A DNA stretch of 64,000 nt. It comes from Candidatus Mediterraneibacter excrementavium (lineage in GTDB: Bacteria > Bacillota > Clostridia > Lachnospirales > Lachnospiraceae). Of this stretch, positions 8,295 to 17,131 are shown piece by piece. The notes under the pieces were generated by a model that made no database searches, had not been told where the DNA came from, and was given only the letters and a program-made list of their open reading frames with translations. The stretch covers positions 1 to 64,000 of the forward strand of contig DWVL01000082.1 of assembly GCA_019120275.1 (NCBI GenBank). Direction: 5' to 3'. The first letter of the stretch is position 1. Each line of letters opens with the position of its first letter. Both the position numbers and the translations under genes were made by a program.

Positions 8295-8528
8295 ATGAAA
8301 ACTGTACAGATTTCATTAAACTCAATCGACAAAGTAAAATCTTTTGTGAACGAGATCACAAAGTATGACAATGATTTCGATTTAGTATCCGGAAGATACG
8401 TTATCGACGCTAAGTCGATCATGGGAATCTTCAGCCTGGATCTTTCCAAGCCGATCGACCTGAACATCCACGCAGACGACAATGTAGATGAGATCCTTAA
8501 AGCTCTCGATGCTTACATTATCAAATAA
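8295..8528 (+). CDS. HPr-family protein lacking the active-site histidine
   Basis: 77 residues, close to HPr length (about 87). The second half matches HPr well: DAKSIMGIFSLDL corresponds to the Ser-46 region (KSIMG). The N-terminal loop that normally reads GLHARPA is replaced by NSIDKVKSF, so the His-15 phosphorylated by Enzyme I is absent. The serine of the KSIMG motif remains. It therefore cannot act as a normal PTS phosphocarrier and may be a regulatory or structural relative. It has its own promoter and a terminator, so it is a single-gene unit. Confidence 0.85.
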   Translation: MKTVQISLNSIDKVKSFVNEITKYDNDFDLVSGRYVIDAKSIMGIFSLDLSKPIDLNIHADDNVDEILKALDAYIIK

Positions 8529-8544
8529 TTATTGTCCATACAGA

Positions 8545-8577
8545 AAGCTGTCTCAGTTATGAGGCAGCTTCTTTTTT
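8545..8577 (+). terminator. Intrinsic terminator after the HPr-like gene
   Basis: The stem AAGCTGTCTC/GAGGCAGCTT (10 bp, one G-T pair) with a 6-base loop is followed by CTTTTTT. Confidence 0.85.
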
Positions 8578-8638
8578 ATTTATTGAGCAGGCCCGACAGA
8601 GCAGAAAACTCTGCAGGCGAGCCCGTCTGTTCACTCTC

Positions 8639-9823
8639 TTACTTTCCGACAGTGATCACTTCTGCAGTCTCCACCGCCGTCTTTACCATCTCATCGATCT
8701 TCTCCGCCAGGCTGAGTTCCGATTTCGCGATCCTTTCCACATTCGGCTTTGTCACCGGATGCTTCGCCACAAAGATCGTACAGCAGTCCTCGTATGGCTG
8801 GATCGACACTTCAAATGTATCGATCTTCTCCGATATCTCCACGATCTCCTTCTTATCAAATCCGATCAGAGGACGGTAGACCGGCAGCGTGCATACCGCG
8901 TTGGTCGCCGCCAGACTCTGCATGGTCTGACTCGCCACCTGGCCGATGCTCTCGCCGGTGATCAGCCCCAGACAGCCGTCTTTCTTCGCGAATTGTTCAG
9001 CGATCCTCATCATATATCTGCGCATGATGATCGTCAGTTCCTCGTGCGGGCATTTCTCATAGATATAAAGCTGGATATCCGTGAAATTAACAATGTGCAG
9101 TTTGATCGGTCCTGCATAGGCAGATACAAGCCTTGCAAGATCCACGACCTTCTCTTTCGCACGCTCGCTGGTGTACGGCGGCGCGTGGAAATAAACCGCC
9201 TCGATCTCCACACCGCGCTTTGCGATCATATACCCCGCCACCGGACTGTCAATCCCGCCGGAAAGGAGCAGCATGGCGCTGCCGTTCGTTCCCACCGGCA
9301 TTCCGCCCGGCCCCGGGATGATCTCAGAATAGATATAGACTTCTTCGCGGATCTCCACATTCAGCCTGATATCCGGATCATGCACGTCAACCCGCATCTC
9401 CGGATATGCCTCAAGCACCGCCTCACCCAGTTCACAGTTGATCTCCATAGAGTTCACAGGATAACGTTTATTCGCGCGTCTCGCCTCTACTTTAAAAGTC
9501 TTGTTTCCTTCCGGGTACATCTGTCCGACATAAGCCACGATATCCGTTCGCAGCTCGCCAATTTCTTTCACCGGCTTTCTCACAACGGGACAGATCCCCA
9601 CGATCCCGAAAACTTTCTGCAGACTTTCCGCCGCGCCTTCAAAGTCATAATCACCGCTGCAGTCTACATACACCCTGCCATGACATTTGTGTACCAGGAA
9701 TTCACCGTCCACGTCTTTCAGAGCATACCTGATCTGTCTGACCAGCGCATCCTCAAACATATATCTGTTCTTTCCCTTGATCCCGATCTCTCCGTATTTG
9801 ATCAGAAATGAATGAAATCTCAT
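8639..9823 (-). CDS. thiI: tRNA 4-thiouridine synthase ThiI (short form, no rhodanese domain)
   Basis: 394 residues: an N-terminal ferredoxin-like and THUMP region, then a PP-loop AMP-forming domain with SGGIDS at 188-193. It thiolates U8 of tRNA, and in some bacteria takes part in thiamine thiazole synthesis. The rhodanese extension of E. coli ThiI is missing, as in Firmicutes, where a dedicated cysteine desulfurase hands over sulfur. That desulfurase is the next gene upstream. The start at 9823 is chosen because GGGAGAG precedes it and homology begins at MRFHSFLIKYGE; the frame is open further upstream. Confidence 0.93.
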   Translation of the reverse strand: MRFHSFLIKYGEIGIKGKNRYMFEDALVRQIRYALKDVDGEFLVHKCHGRVYVDCSGDYDFEGAAESLQKVFGIVGICPVVRKPVKEIGELRTDIVAYVGQMYPEGNKTFKVEARRANKRYPVNSMEINCELGEAVLEAYPEMRVDVHDPDIRLNVEIREEVYIYSEIIPGPGGMPVGTNGSAMLLLSGGIDSPVAGYMIAKRGVEIEAVYFHAPPYTSERAKEKVVDLARLVSAYAGPIKLHIVNFTDIQLYIYEKCPHEELTIIMRRYMMRIAEQFAKKDGCLGLITGESIGQVASQTMQSLAATNAVCTLPVYRPLIGFDKKEIVEISEKIDTFEVSIQPYEDCCTIFVAKHPVTKPNVERIAKSELSLAEKIDEMVKTAVETAEVITVGK

Positions 9824-9884
9824 GCTTCTCTCCCTTGTCTTTCCTGTGTTCCCGCACAGTCCTGCCAGTGACAGGCCGGCGGCA

Positions 9885-11042
9885 CTAGTGCCTTGTATAT
9901 CTTCTAAGCATCGGTATACAATTATATAGTGTTTCAAGTGTATAGTCAATTTCTTCTTTTGTCGTAAACTCAGACATGCTGAAGCGCAGTGTGGAATCCA
10001 GATATTCCCTGGATGCGCCGATCCCTTTCAGGACGCCGCTGACTGCCGGATGGTTGGACGCACATGCAGACCCGGACGACACGCAGATGCCCTTATCTTC
10101 CAGCGCGTGCAGGAGCACTTCACTCCGCACCCCTGCAAATCCTGCGCTTACGATATGCGGCGCACTGTTTTCGTCTGTAAGCCCGTGAACTTTCGTGTGT
10201 TCGATCTTTGACAGGCCATCCAGGAAATGCGCTTTCAGCTGCCGCATGGTTTCCGTCTTTCTGTCCAGGTCCCGGTAGATCATTTCAGACGCCAGACCAA
10301 GTCCCGCGATGCCCGGAACATTTTCCGTCCCGGAGCGGAGATCCTTCTGCTGCCCGCCGCCAAACATAATAGGCCGGATCTTTATCCTGCTGTCAACATA
10401 AAGGAATCCCACACCCTTCGGCCCGTGGATCTTATGGCCGCTGGCAGTGAGGAGATCTATCCCCATCCGCTTCGGCCAGATCCGGTATTTGCCGAATCCC
10501 TGCACGGCATCCGTGTGCACCAGGACGGACGGCTTATACTGCTTCACAATGCGCGCCGCCTCCTGCACCGGTTGAACTGTTCCGACTTCATTGTTCACAT
10601 ACATAACAGAAACCAGGATCGTCTCCGGGCAGAGTGCCTCTTTCAGTGCGTCAAGCCGGATCATCCCATATTCATCTACAGGAAGGTAGGTGACCCGGAA
10701 TCCTTCTTCCTCTTCCAGATAACGCATCGTATTCAGGATCGCCGGATGCTCCACGGAGGAAGTGATGAGGTGATTCCCGCTTCTCCTGTTTGCCCGGGCA
10801 CATCCGATCAGTGCAAGGTTATCACTCTCTGTGCCGCCCGAGGTAAAGAATATCTCTTTCGCGTTTACTTTCAGAAGCCTGGCGATCGTCTCCCCTGACT
10901 TTCTGACGTAATGCTCCGCCTGCACACCTTTGCGATGCATGGATGAAGGATTGCCGTAATCGCGGCACATCACGTTATATACAAGTTCTCCCACTTCCGG
11001 ATAACACATCGTAGTCGCAGAATTGTCCAAATATACTTCCAT
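9885..11042 (-). CDS. Cysteine desulfurase (NifS/IscS-like) paired with ThiI
   Basis: A class V PLP enzyme of 385 residues that takes sulfur from cysteine and carries it as a persulfide. The PLP lysine is K204 in SGHKIHGPKG, and the persulfide cysteine is C327 in SSGSACASN. It lies about 60 bases upstream of thiI in the same direction. The Bacillus NifZ-ThiI pair has the same arrangement, so its main job is probably tRNA s4U8 sulfur supply. A broader role in Fe-S assembly is possible, but no IscU or SufU is nearby. Confidence 0.92.
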   Translation of the reverse strand: MEVYLDNSATTMCYPEVGELVYNVMCRDYGNPSSMHRKGVQAEHYVRKSGETIARLLKVNAKEIFFTSGGTESDNLALIGCARANRRSGNHLITSSVEHPAILNTMRYLEEEEGFRVTYLPVDEYGMIRLDALKEALCPETILVSVMYVNNEVGTVQPVQEAARIVKQYKPSVLVHTDAVQGFGKYRIWPKRMGIDLLTASGHKIHGPKGVGFLYVDSRIKIRPIMFGGGQQKDLRSGTENVPGIAGLGLASEMIYRDLDRKTETMRQLKAHFLDGLSKIEHTKVHGLTDENSAPHIVSAGFAGVRSEVLLHALEDKGICVSSGSACASNHPAVSGVLKGIGASREYLDSTLRFSMSEFTTKEEIDYTLETLYNCIPMLRRYTRH

Positions 11043-11074
11043 ATTTCACTGCCTTCTCTCAAAACTGTTCTATT

Positions 11075-11827
11075 TTATAAATTATGACTTTCGCACTCCA
11101 GATGATACATCAGGATGGAAAGCACCGCAAGTCCCGCCGTCTCTGTGCGCAGGATCCGTTTGCCGAGCGATACGGGCACCGCTCCGGACTCCACAGCCTG
11201 CCGGACCTCCTCCTCTTCAAATCCGCCTTCGGGTCCGATAAAGACTCCCACAGACTGTCCCGGACGGATCCCGCTGACAGCCCGCGCCATTCCCTTCATC
11301 CCTTCCTCCTGTTCGTAGGGGATCAGGACCACATCAAGTCCGGCCGCCATCTGCAATGCCCCGGCAAGATCCCTGAGCGGCTGCACCTCCGGAATGATGC
11401 TCCGACCGGACTGTTCTGCCGCACCCTTTGCCACTGCCTGCCATCGGTTCCTTTTCTTTTCAGCTTTCATTTCGTCCAGGCGGACAATGGAACGCTTCGC
11501 AGAAAAAGGCACGACCGAATATACGCCCAGTTCTACTGCTTTCTGGACGATCAGTTCCATCTTATCGCCTTTGGGCAGTCCCTGGAACAGCCAGATCCTG
11601 GACAGAAGTTCTGTGTCCGCATCCAGTTCTTTCAGAATATCCAGTACCGCCCTCTTTTCCTCATATGCCTGTATGCTGCACAGATACGTTTTCCCGGTAC
11701 TGTCACTGATCCGGACATCCTCCCCCTGCTTCATGCGCAGGACATTTTTCATATGATTCACATCCGGGCCTTCCAGAAAAACATGCCCCTCTCTGATCAT
11801 GGAAGGCTCTGCGAAAAACTGCTGCAT
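11075..11827 (-). CDS. rsmE: 16S rRNA (uracil-1498-N3)-methyltransferase RsmE
   Basis: A SPOUT-fold methyltransferase of about 250 residues. The C-terminal knot motifs IGPEGGFEEEEV and LGKRILRTETA are clear, and the N-terminal part is a PUA-like RNA-binding region. It methylates U1498 of 16S rRNA in the 30S subunit. The start at 11827 is supported by AAGGAG six bases upstream. Only 10 bases separate it from prmA, so the two are one transcription unit, as is common in Gram-positives. Confidence 0.93.
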   Translation of the reverse strand: MQQFFAEPSMIREGHVFLEGPDVNHMKNVLRMKQGEDVRISDSTGKTYLCSIQAYEEKRAVLDILKELDADTELLSRIWLFQGLPKGDKMELIVQKAVELGVYSVVPFSAKRSIVRLDEMKAEKKRNRWQAVAKGAAEQSGRSIIPEVQPLRDLAGALQMAAGLDVVLIPYEQEEGMKGMARAVSGIRPGQSVGVFIGPEGGFEEEEVRQAVESGAVPVSLGKRILRTETAGLAVLSILMYHLECESHNL

Positions 11828-11837
11828 AATCTGCTCC

Positions 11838-12791
11838 TTACTCTTTTTTCGCGGTAACACAGACCCACTCGCCCTGGTATGTAACGCTTAGGACTTCCAG
11901 ACCGGCCGCTTTGACCGCATCTACAACAGTCTGTTCTTTGTCATCAATGATCCCGCTTGTAATATAGATCCCGCCCGGTTTCAGCTGGTTTACGATCACA
12001 GGAGTCAGTTCCACGAGAACATCTGCCAGGATATTGGCCACAACGATATCGTAACATGCATATCCGACTTTATCCTGGATCTGCCGGTCATCGATAATAT
12101 TGCCGATCATCACTTCATAACGGTCTTTCGGTATCCCGTTTACTTCCATATTTTCATAAGTCGCCTCGATCGCGCAGGGATCCAGATCCGTTCCCACAGA
12201 GTACGCCGCGCCGAACTTCAGGGCAAGCATGCCCAGGATGCCGCTGCCGCATCCTACGTCCAGGATCTTTGTACTGTCCGTCACATAATTGCGGATCTGT
12301 CGGATACACAGCTGCGTAGTCTCATGCATACCGGTACCGAATGCTGTACCCGGATCAATATGGATCACCATTTTATCGCTGTCTTCCGGCCTGACATCTT
12401 CCCACGAGGGAATGATCAGGATATCATCCACATAGAACTGATGGAAGTACTGCTTCCAGTTATTCACCCAGTCCACGTCCTCTGTCTGGGACTCTTCGAT
12501 CAGACATTCGCCGACATTTACATAGGAAGACATTTCTTTCAGTTCTTGCCGTACTTCCGAAAGTACTTTTTCTCTGTCCGCATCCGGCTCCAGATAGAAA
12601 CTCAGATAAGCCACACCGTCGTCCGGTTCCGTCTCCGGCAGGATATCCACGAACATCTGCTCCTTATCCCGTTGTGTGAGCGGGATCTTGTCCTCGATCT
12701 CCACCCCTTCGATGCCCAGATCCGCCAGCATGCTGCTGACGATATCCTCCGCCTCAGTCGTTGTTTTCAGCCGGTATTTATACCATTTCAT
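11838..12791 (-). CDS. prmA: Ribosomal protein L11 methyltransferase PrmA
   Basis: A SAM-dependent methyltransferase of 317 residues that trimethylates ribosomal protein L11. An N-terminal L11-recognition domain is followed by the catalytic domain with DPGTAFGTGMHETT, then LDVGCGSGILGM, and the NPPY-like segment reading VANILADV. The length matches the family. The Shine-Dalgarno AAGGAG precedes the ATG. It follows the GH25 lipoprotein gene by 3 bases and precedes rsmE. Confidence 0.95.
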   Translation of the reverse strand: MKWYKYRLKTTTEAEDIVSSMLADLGIEGVEIEDKIPLTQRDKEQMFVDILPETEPDDGVAYLSFYLEPDADREKVLSEVRQELKEMSSYVNVGECLIEESQTEDVDWVNNWKQYFHQFYVDDILIIPSWEDVRPEDSDKMVIHIDPGTAFGTGMHETTQLCIRQIRNYVTDSTKILDVGCGSGILGMLALKFGAAYSVGTDLDPCAIEATYENMEVNGIPKDRYEVMIGNIIDDRQIQDKVGYACYDIVVANILADVLVELTPVIVNQLKPGGIYITSGIIDDKEQTVVDAVKAAGLEVLSVTYQGEWVCVTAKKE

Positions 12792-12794
12792 TCT

Positions 12795-13721
12795 TTATTC
12801 TCCTTCCTGAAACCAAAGATTCAGATCCACATTGCCGTTTATTCCCGGCACAACGCCGGTCTCGCTGTACTGCCATATTTTATAATCATAGGGACACTGA
12901 GGGATATCATAATAATCCGCATACCAGAAATCATATCCCGTCAGCTGTTCCAGATCAAGCGTAAACGCCATCCATTTCAGATTACAGTAGATCATCGGAT
13001 CATATCCGGCAGCCCGCACCGCGTCACAGAAAACTCTGCAGTATTCCGTATATTCCTCACTGGTATTGTTTTCCGCACGGGCAGTATCCCATTTGATCTC
13101 TTCCGTATCATACACGACCGGCCCGGTGATATTGTATGGCCGGACATGTTCCAGAACAAACTGCGCCTCCTCTTCCGCCTCCGCAGCGGTAATCGCCTGA
13201 GAGAAAAAGTATACACCGACTTCCAGTCCTGCGGCAAGTGCATTCTGCACATTCTGTTCATACATAGCGTCCAGCACAAGGGCGCCGCTCTCGCCGTAGG
13301 CACGATATCCGAGACGCAGGATCACGAATTCCATTCCGGCATCCTTCACCCGCTGCCAGTCGATCTCTTCTCCCTGAAACTCAGAGATATCTATGCCCCG
13401 TCTGGCTGTAATCTTATTTTCTGCATCGGAATAACTCTTATATCCCGTCGCCTCATCTGCCGTCAGGCAGGAAAAGTCATACATACATTTCGGTACGCTC
13501 TCCAACAGCGGCGCCTCGTAACGGTTGCCCTCCACATCAAAAAACGTATACATTTCCTGTCCGCCGTTTCCGCCTTCTTCATGTATATCTGCGCTCCCGG
13601 CCTGCGCCGCCTCATCCGCCGCAGATCCCGCATTATCCGCATGCTCCTCCGGACTGCCCGCACACCCCGGGAGAAGCATGAACGCTGATAAAATCAAAAT
13701 ACACCTTTTAATCCTGTTCAT
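12795..13721 (-). CDS. GH25 lysozyme-type cell wall hydrolase, lipoprotein
   Basis: About 308 residues. The N-terminus is a lipoprotein signal (MNRIKRCILILSAFMLLPGC) with LPGC as lipobox, followed by an acidic, alanine-rich linker. The GH25 domain begins at RRGIDISEFQG; the catalytic acids are the Asp of GIDISE and the DTE of VVYDTEEI. It should cleave muramic acid-N-acetylglucosamine bonds in peptidoglycan at the cell surface. The start at 13721 overlaps the MOSC gene by 14 bases and has AAGGA upstream. Its place between Moco genes and prmA gives no functional clue. Confidence 0.9.
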   Translation of the reverse strand: MNRIKRCILILSAFMLLPGCAGSPEEHADNAGSAADEAAQAGSADIHEEGGNGGQEMYTFFDVEGNRYEAPLLESVPKCMYDFSCLTADEATGYKSYSDAENKITARRGIDISEFQGEEIDWQRVKDAGMEFVILRLGYRAYGESGALVLDAMYEQNVQNALAAGLEVGVYFFSQAITAAEAEEEAQFVLEHVRPYNITGPVVYDTEEIKWDTARAENNTSEEYTEYCRVFCDAVRAAGYDPMIYCNLKWMAFTLDLEQLTGYDFWYADYYDIPQCPYDYKIWQYSETGVVPGINGNVDLNLWFQEGE

Positions 13722-14163
13722 GTTCCTGTCCTTCGTCCTCCACCTGCATCTGATCACCCGCTCTGATCAATCCGCCGCTGATCACTTTAGCAAAGACGCC
13801 TTCCCGCGGCATGATGCATTCTCCCATTTCCTGAAATATGCGGCAGCCGTGATGACATTCTTTTCCGATCTGGGTAACCTCCAGTACCACATCACCGCAG
13901 ATCAGCCTTGTCCCCACCGGCAGCATCCGGAAATCAATTCCTTCAACGACCAGATTTTCGCCAAACGCTCCGTGATCGACCCGGGCGCCTTTCTCCCGGA
14001 ATGCATTGATCTTATCACAGGACAGGAGACTTACCTGCCGGTGCCATTTGCCCGCATGTGCATCTCCTTCTATTCCGAAATCCTCTATAAAAACCGCTTC
14101 CTTTACATCCGTCTTCTGCGTTCCCTTTTCCGGACTCGTGCAGACGGCGATCACTGTGCCCAT
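13708..14163 (-). CDS. MOSC-domain protein
   Basis: A single MOSC domain of 151 residues. The GDAHAGKWHRQVSLL segment and a conserved cysteine late in the protein (CHHGCRIF) match the family. MOSC domains bind the molybdenum cofactor or carry its sulfur. It begins 2 bases after moaA with GGAGGG upstream and probably handles the finished or maturing cofactor. Its exact reaction is not known for short stand-alone forms. Confidence 0.88.
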   Translation of the reverse strand: MGTVIAVCTSPEKGTQKTDVKEAVFIEDFGIEGDAHAGKWHRQVSLLSCDKINAFREKGARVDHGAFGENLVVEGIDFRMLPVGTRLICGDVVLEVTQIGKECHHGCRIFQEMGECIMPREGVFAKVISGGLIRAGDQMQVEDEGQEHEQD

Positions 14164-14165
14164 AT

Positions 14166-15161
14166 TTACCCTCCGATCTGTGACATATCCCTTGTTTCCA
14201 ATTTCCGGCTTTCCGTTCCGGACTCTTTCGTCCCCTCTGCGAACTGATGGCAGGCCGGCTTCTCATAGATGATTCCGCGCATGACGCCTTTCAGTTTTTC
14301 ATCCGCTGCTCCGCTCCGCAGGAGCGTTCTCAGATCCGCGCCTGTTTCATACTGAAGGCAGGATTTCAGACAGCCTTCCGAGGTCAGCCGGACACGATTG
14401 CACGTACTGCAGAACTGATGGGACACAGCATCGATAAATCCGATCTTCCCTTTAAAGCCTGGAAACCGTACATAGACAGCAGGGCCGTTCCCATACTGTC
14501 CCTGACATACAGAAGCTGTCCCGAACCGGTCTTCCAGAAGCTTCCGGATCTCAGCTCCTTTTACCGGTCTGTATTTTTTACCAAGGCCGATCGGCATCAT
14601 TTCGATAAACCGTACATCCAGTTCCTGTTTATCAGCCAGAAGCGCCAGCCGGATGATATCTTCCGGCTGCGTATCACTCAGGCACACACAGTTTATCCGC
14701 ACCTGAAGTTCCGGGATTGTGAGTGCTGCTTCCAGTCCCTCAAATGCCTGTCTGAGACAGCCGCCTCTGGTAATTTTTTCATACCGTTCTGCATTCAGAC
14801 TATCCATGCTGATGTTAATTGAATTTATTCCATTAGAAACTAATTCGTTTATTTTTTCTTTTAATAATATGCCGTTTGTTGTCAGTGTGATCTGCTCGAT
14901 CCCCGGTATCTCCCGGAGCATCCCAACCAGATCAGGAAGTCCACGGCGCACCAGCGGTTCCCCTCCGGTCAGTTTGATCCGGCTGATCCCCAGCTCCGTG
15001 CCTGCTCTGCAGATCCGTGTGATCTCATCATAAGTCAGGATATCTCCATGGCTTAAACATGGCACGCCTTCCGGCGGCATACAGTAAACACACCGGAGAT
15101 TACACCGGTCTGTCACGGAGACACGCATATATTCAATCGTTCTTCCAAACTGATCTCTCAT
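14166..15161 (-). CDS. moaA: GTP 3',8-cyclase MoaA
   Basis: A radical-SAM enzyme of about 331 residues for the first step of molybdopterin synthesis. The N-terminal CNLRCVYC binds one 4Fe-4S cluster. The C-terminal CSTCNRVRL with a third Cys 13 residues later binds the second. The last two residues are the conserved Gly-Gly needed for activity in this family. The ATG at 15161 overlaps the mogA stop as ATGA; a GTG three codons earlier is a weaker choice. Confidence 0.94.
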   Translation of the reverse strand: MRDQFGRTIEYMRVSVTDRCNLRCVYCMPPEGVPCLSHGDILTYDEITRICRAGTELGISRIKLTGGEPLVRRGLPDLVGMLREIPGIEQITLTTNGILLKEKINELVSNGINSINISMDSLNAERYEKITRGGCLRQAFEGLEAALTIPELQVRINCVCLSDTQPEDIIRLALLADKQELDVRFIEMMPIGLGKKYRPVKGAEIRKLLEDRFGTASVCQGQYGNGPAVYVRFPGFKGKIGFIDAVSHQFCSTCNRVRLTSEGCLKSCLQYETGADLRTLLRSGAADEKLKGVMRGIIYEKPACHQFAEGTKESGTESRKLETRDMSQIGG

Positions 15162-15658
15162 TGTCCGCACTCCCCGCCGCGTCCGGTCAGTATCTCCAGA
15201 CCGTGATCCAGTGAGGGCAGGATGACTTCCAGATTCTCCCGCACCGCTTTCGGACTGCCCGGCAGATTAATGATCAGCGTCTGCCCCCTGATCACGGATG
15301 CGCCTCTGCTCAGCATGGCCCTTGGAGTGATCTTCATGGACGCCGCACGCATCGCCTCCGCGATCCCCGGCGCATTCCGGTCCGCCACAGCCATGGTCGC
15401 TTCGGGCGTACAGTCCCTTGGAGCGAATCCGGTCCCTCCGGTTGTAAATACAATATCCATTTTGTCTTCGTCACAGAGCCTCAGGAGACACTCCTTAATT
15501 TCTTCACAGTCATCCGGAAGCAGGATCATTTCCTGTACCTCGTATCCGGCCACCCTTATCATTTCACAGACGAGGGGCCCGCTTTTGTCTTCCCGCTCCC
15601 CGGCATATCCCTTGTCGCTCAGAGTTACGACCGCTGCTTTCCATCTGTATTCCGGCAT
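15158..15658 (-). CDS. Molybdenum cofactor biosynthesis protein MogA/MoaB type
   Basis: About 166 residues with the MPT-binding fold. Visible motifs are TTGGTGFAPRDCTPEA (phosphate binding) and NLPGSPKAVRE near the end. It adenylylates molybdopterin before metal insertion. MogA and MoaB cannot be separated by inspection. The ATG at 15658 is chosen because homology begins just after it. The upstream frame uses GTG and lacks a ribosome site, although the AAAGGA for the chosen start is a rather distant 13-14 bases. Confidence 0.88.
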   Translation of the reverse strand: MPEYRWKAAVVTLSDKGYAGEREDKSGPLVCEMIRVAGYEVQEMILLPDDCEEIKECLLRLCDEDKMDIVFTTGGTGFAPRDCTPEATMAVADRNAPGIAEAMRAASMKITPRAMLSRGASVIRGQTLIINLPGSPKAVRENLEVILPSLDHGLEILTGRGGECGQ

Positions 15659-15712
15659 AATTTTACTGTTATCCTTTCTTTCCCGGCCCCGTCCGCGGGC
15701 CCGCACTGATTT

Positions 15713-16210
15713 CTATAAAAGGTCAAGTTCCCGTTTCTTCTCGTTGTATATATTTCCGCTCTTGCCGCCGGTCTTCTTTACCAGGTAGATCTCTCCGATC
15801 TCCATCGTCTTATCCATAGCCTTGCACATATCATAGACTGTAAGCAGGGCCACGCTCACACCGGTCAGCGCTTCCATCTCCACGCCGGTCTTCCCGGTCA
15901 CTTTTACCGTACACTCACAGTAGATCGCACACGCATCCGGGTCCATGTCAAAATGGATCCTGCAGTTCGTGATCGGCAGGATATGGCACATGGGGATCAG
16001 ATCCGAAGTGCGCTTCACACCCATGATCCCGGCTGTGGCCGCAACGCCGAGCACATCGCCCTTGGCGGCCGTGCCCGCTTTGATTGCCTGGAACACCTCC
16101 CGGTTCACCACGATCCGGCCGGTGGCCGTGGCCTCCCGCTCCGTCTCAGACTTGGCGGTCACATCTACCATAACCGCTTTGCCGTTTTCATCAAAATGTG
16201 TAAAACCCAT
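15713..16210 (-). CDS. moaC: Cyclic pyranopterin monophosphate synthase MoaC
   Basis: 165 residues, the usual length. Conserved family segments are [12 protein letters not shown], the catalytic-region [10 protein letters not shown] and the [22 protein letters not shown] stretch, including the active-site lysine and acidic pair. It completes conversion of the MoaA product to cPMP. It is the first gene of moaC-mogA-moaA-MOSC. moaD, moaE, moeA and mobA are not in the window, so the pathway must be finished elsewhere. Confidence 0.94.
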   Translation of the reverse strand: MGFTHFDENGKAVMVDVTAKSETEREATATGRIVVNREVFQAIKAGTAAKGDVLGVAATAGIMGVKRTSDLIPMCHILPITNCRIHFDMDPDACAIYCECTVKVTGKTGVEMEALTGVSVALLTVYDMCKAMDKTMEIGEIYLVKKTGGKSGNIYNEKKRELDLL

Positions 16211-16276
16211 GGTTTTGATCCTTTCTCTGTCTCCATTCGATTTTTATATTGTATGTATTTTATCATACTTTAAAAA

Positions 16277-16591
16277 TTACATCATTTTATTTTCATAATC
16301 CTGCATTTCATGAAAAATATTATCTACAAATACAGTATCATCAATAATCCGGTAAATCAAAAAATATCTGTGCGAAAGAAAATTTATCCTGCGGTAACCC
16401 TGTTTTCTCAATTGCTCATTATCACACAGCCTGAGACTCCCGGCAACATTTTTTAACGCTTTGACCGTTGCCTCAAAATCTTCGAGAACATTTCGTGCTG
16501 CCTGTTCATTCCTTTTCACTGTAAACAGATATCTGATATACCGGTCCAGGTCTGCCTCTGCTTCTTCTGATACGATTACTTTATATTCCAT
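16277..16591 (-). CDS. RelE/ParE-family toxin
   Basis: 104 residues with the RelE/ParE fold pattern: an N-terminal helix pair with EEAEADLDRYIRYL, then strands ending GYRRINFLSHRYFLIYRI. RelE members cut mRNA in the ribosome, and ParE members inhibit gyrase; the subgroup is unclear here. Its start overlaps the antitoxin end by 11 bases and has GAGG inside the antitoxin gene, so it is made only with the antitoxin. Confidence 0.85.
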   Translation of the reverse strand: MEYKVIVSEEAEADLDRYIRYLFTVKRNEQAARNVLEDFEATVKALKNVAGSLRLCDNEQLRKQGYRRINFLSHRYFLIYRIIDDTVFVDNIFHEMQDYENKMM

Positions 16592-16874
16592 ACTTTTTCC
16601 TCATATCTGCAACAACCATCTCTGCCGGCCTGCACTTTCCCTGTGACACAGACACTCTCGACTTTTCAAGTTTTTCTAAAAACATATCTTCAGTCATAGC
16701 AGCATAAGGATTATCCGGAATCCGTTTTATCTCAAACGGAAAACCATTGGTCGCAACAGCCTGTGTTAAAAACATTCGGATTGCAGAAGTCGTATCCGTT
16801 CCGAGATCCTTAAACAATTTATCCACCTTATTCTTCAGTTCATCATCAACACGCACCTGAATTGTACTAGACAT
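16581..16874 (-). CDS. RelB/DinJ-family antitoxin
   Basis: 97 residues. The N-terminal ribbon-helix-helix (STIQVRVDDELKNKV, then TSAIRMFLTQAV) binds DNA and dimerises, as in RelB/DinJ. The flexible C-terminus (from about residue 60) should wrap the toxin. As first gene of the pair with GGAGGG upstream, it likely represses its own promoter. It sits between moaC and a two-component remnant, a common position for a small mobile stabilisation cassette, though no mobility gene is present. Confidence 0.87.
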   Translation of the reverse strand: MSSTIQVRVDDELKNKVDKLFKDLGTDTTSAIRMFLTQAVATNGFPFEIKRIPDNPYAAMTEDMFLEKLEKSRVSVSQGKCRPAEMVVADMRKKYGI

Positions 16875-17090
16875 TTTTCATCCCTCCGTCCTGGTGTTTT
16901 GTTTATATTATAATGCAGATTCATTACTCTTTCAATACATTTGTAATCACCTTTCTAAAACCTCTAATGTCTTCAATGTCAGACAAAGATCAGGCAGCAA
17001 TAATATATTCATCATTTTATGAAATATCTGTGAAAACCGCCCCGCCGAAACAGAATGGTCACGATTGACTGATACGATTTTCACAGAAAA

Positions 17091-17109
17091 CCGGTCAACG
17101 GCTGACCGG
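17091..17109. promoter_or_regulatory. Inverted repeat ahead of the response regulator
   Basis: CCGGTCA-ACGGC-TGACCGG is a perfect 7-bp inverted repeat 22 bases before the ATG and just ahead of the ribosome site. It may be an autoregulatory operator or a translational hairpin. Confidence 0.45.
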
Positions 17110-17131
17110 CAAACAAGAATGGAGGGATTCT

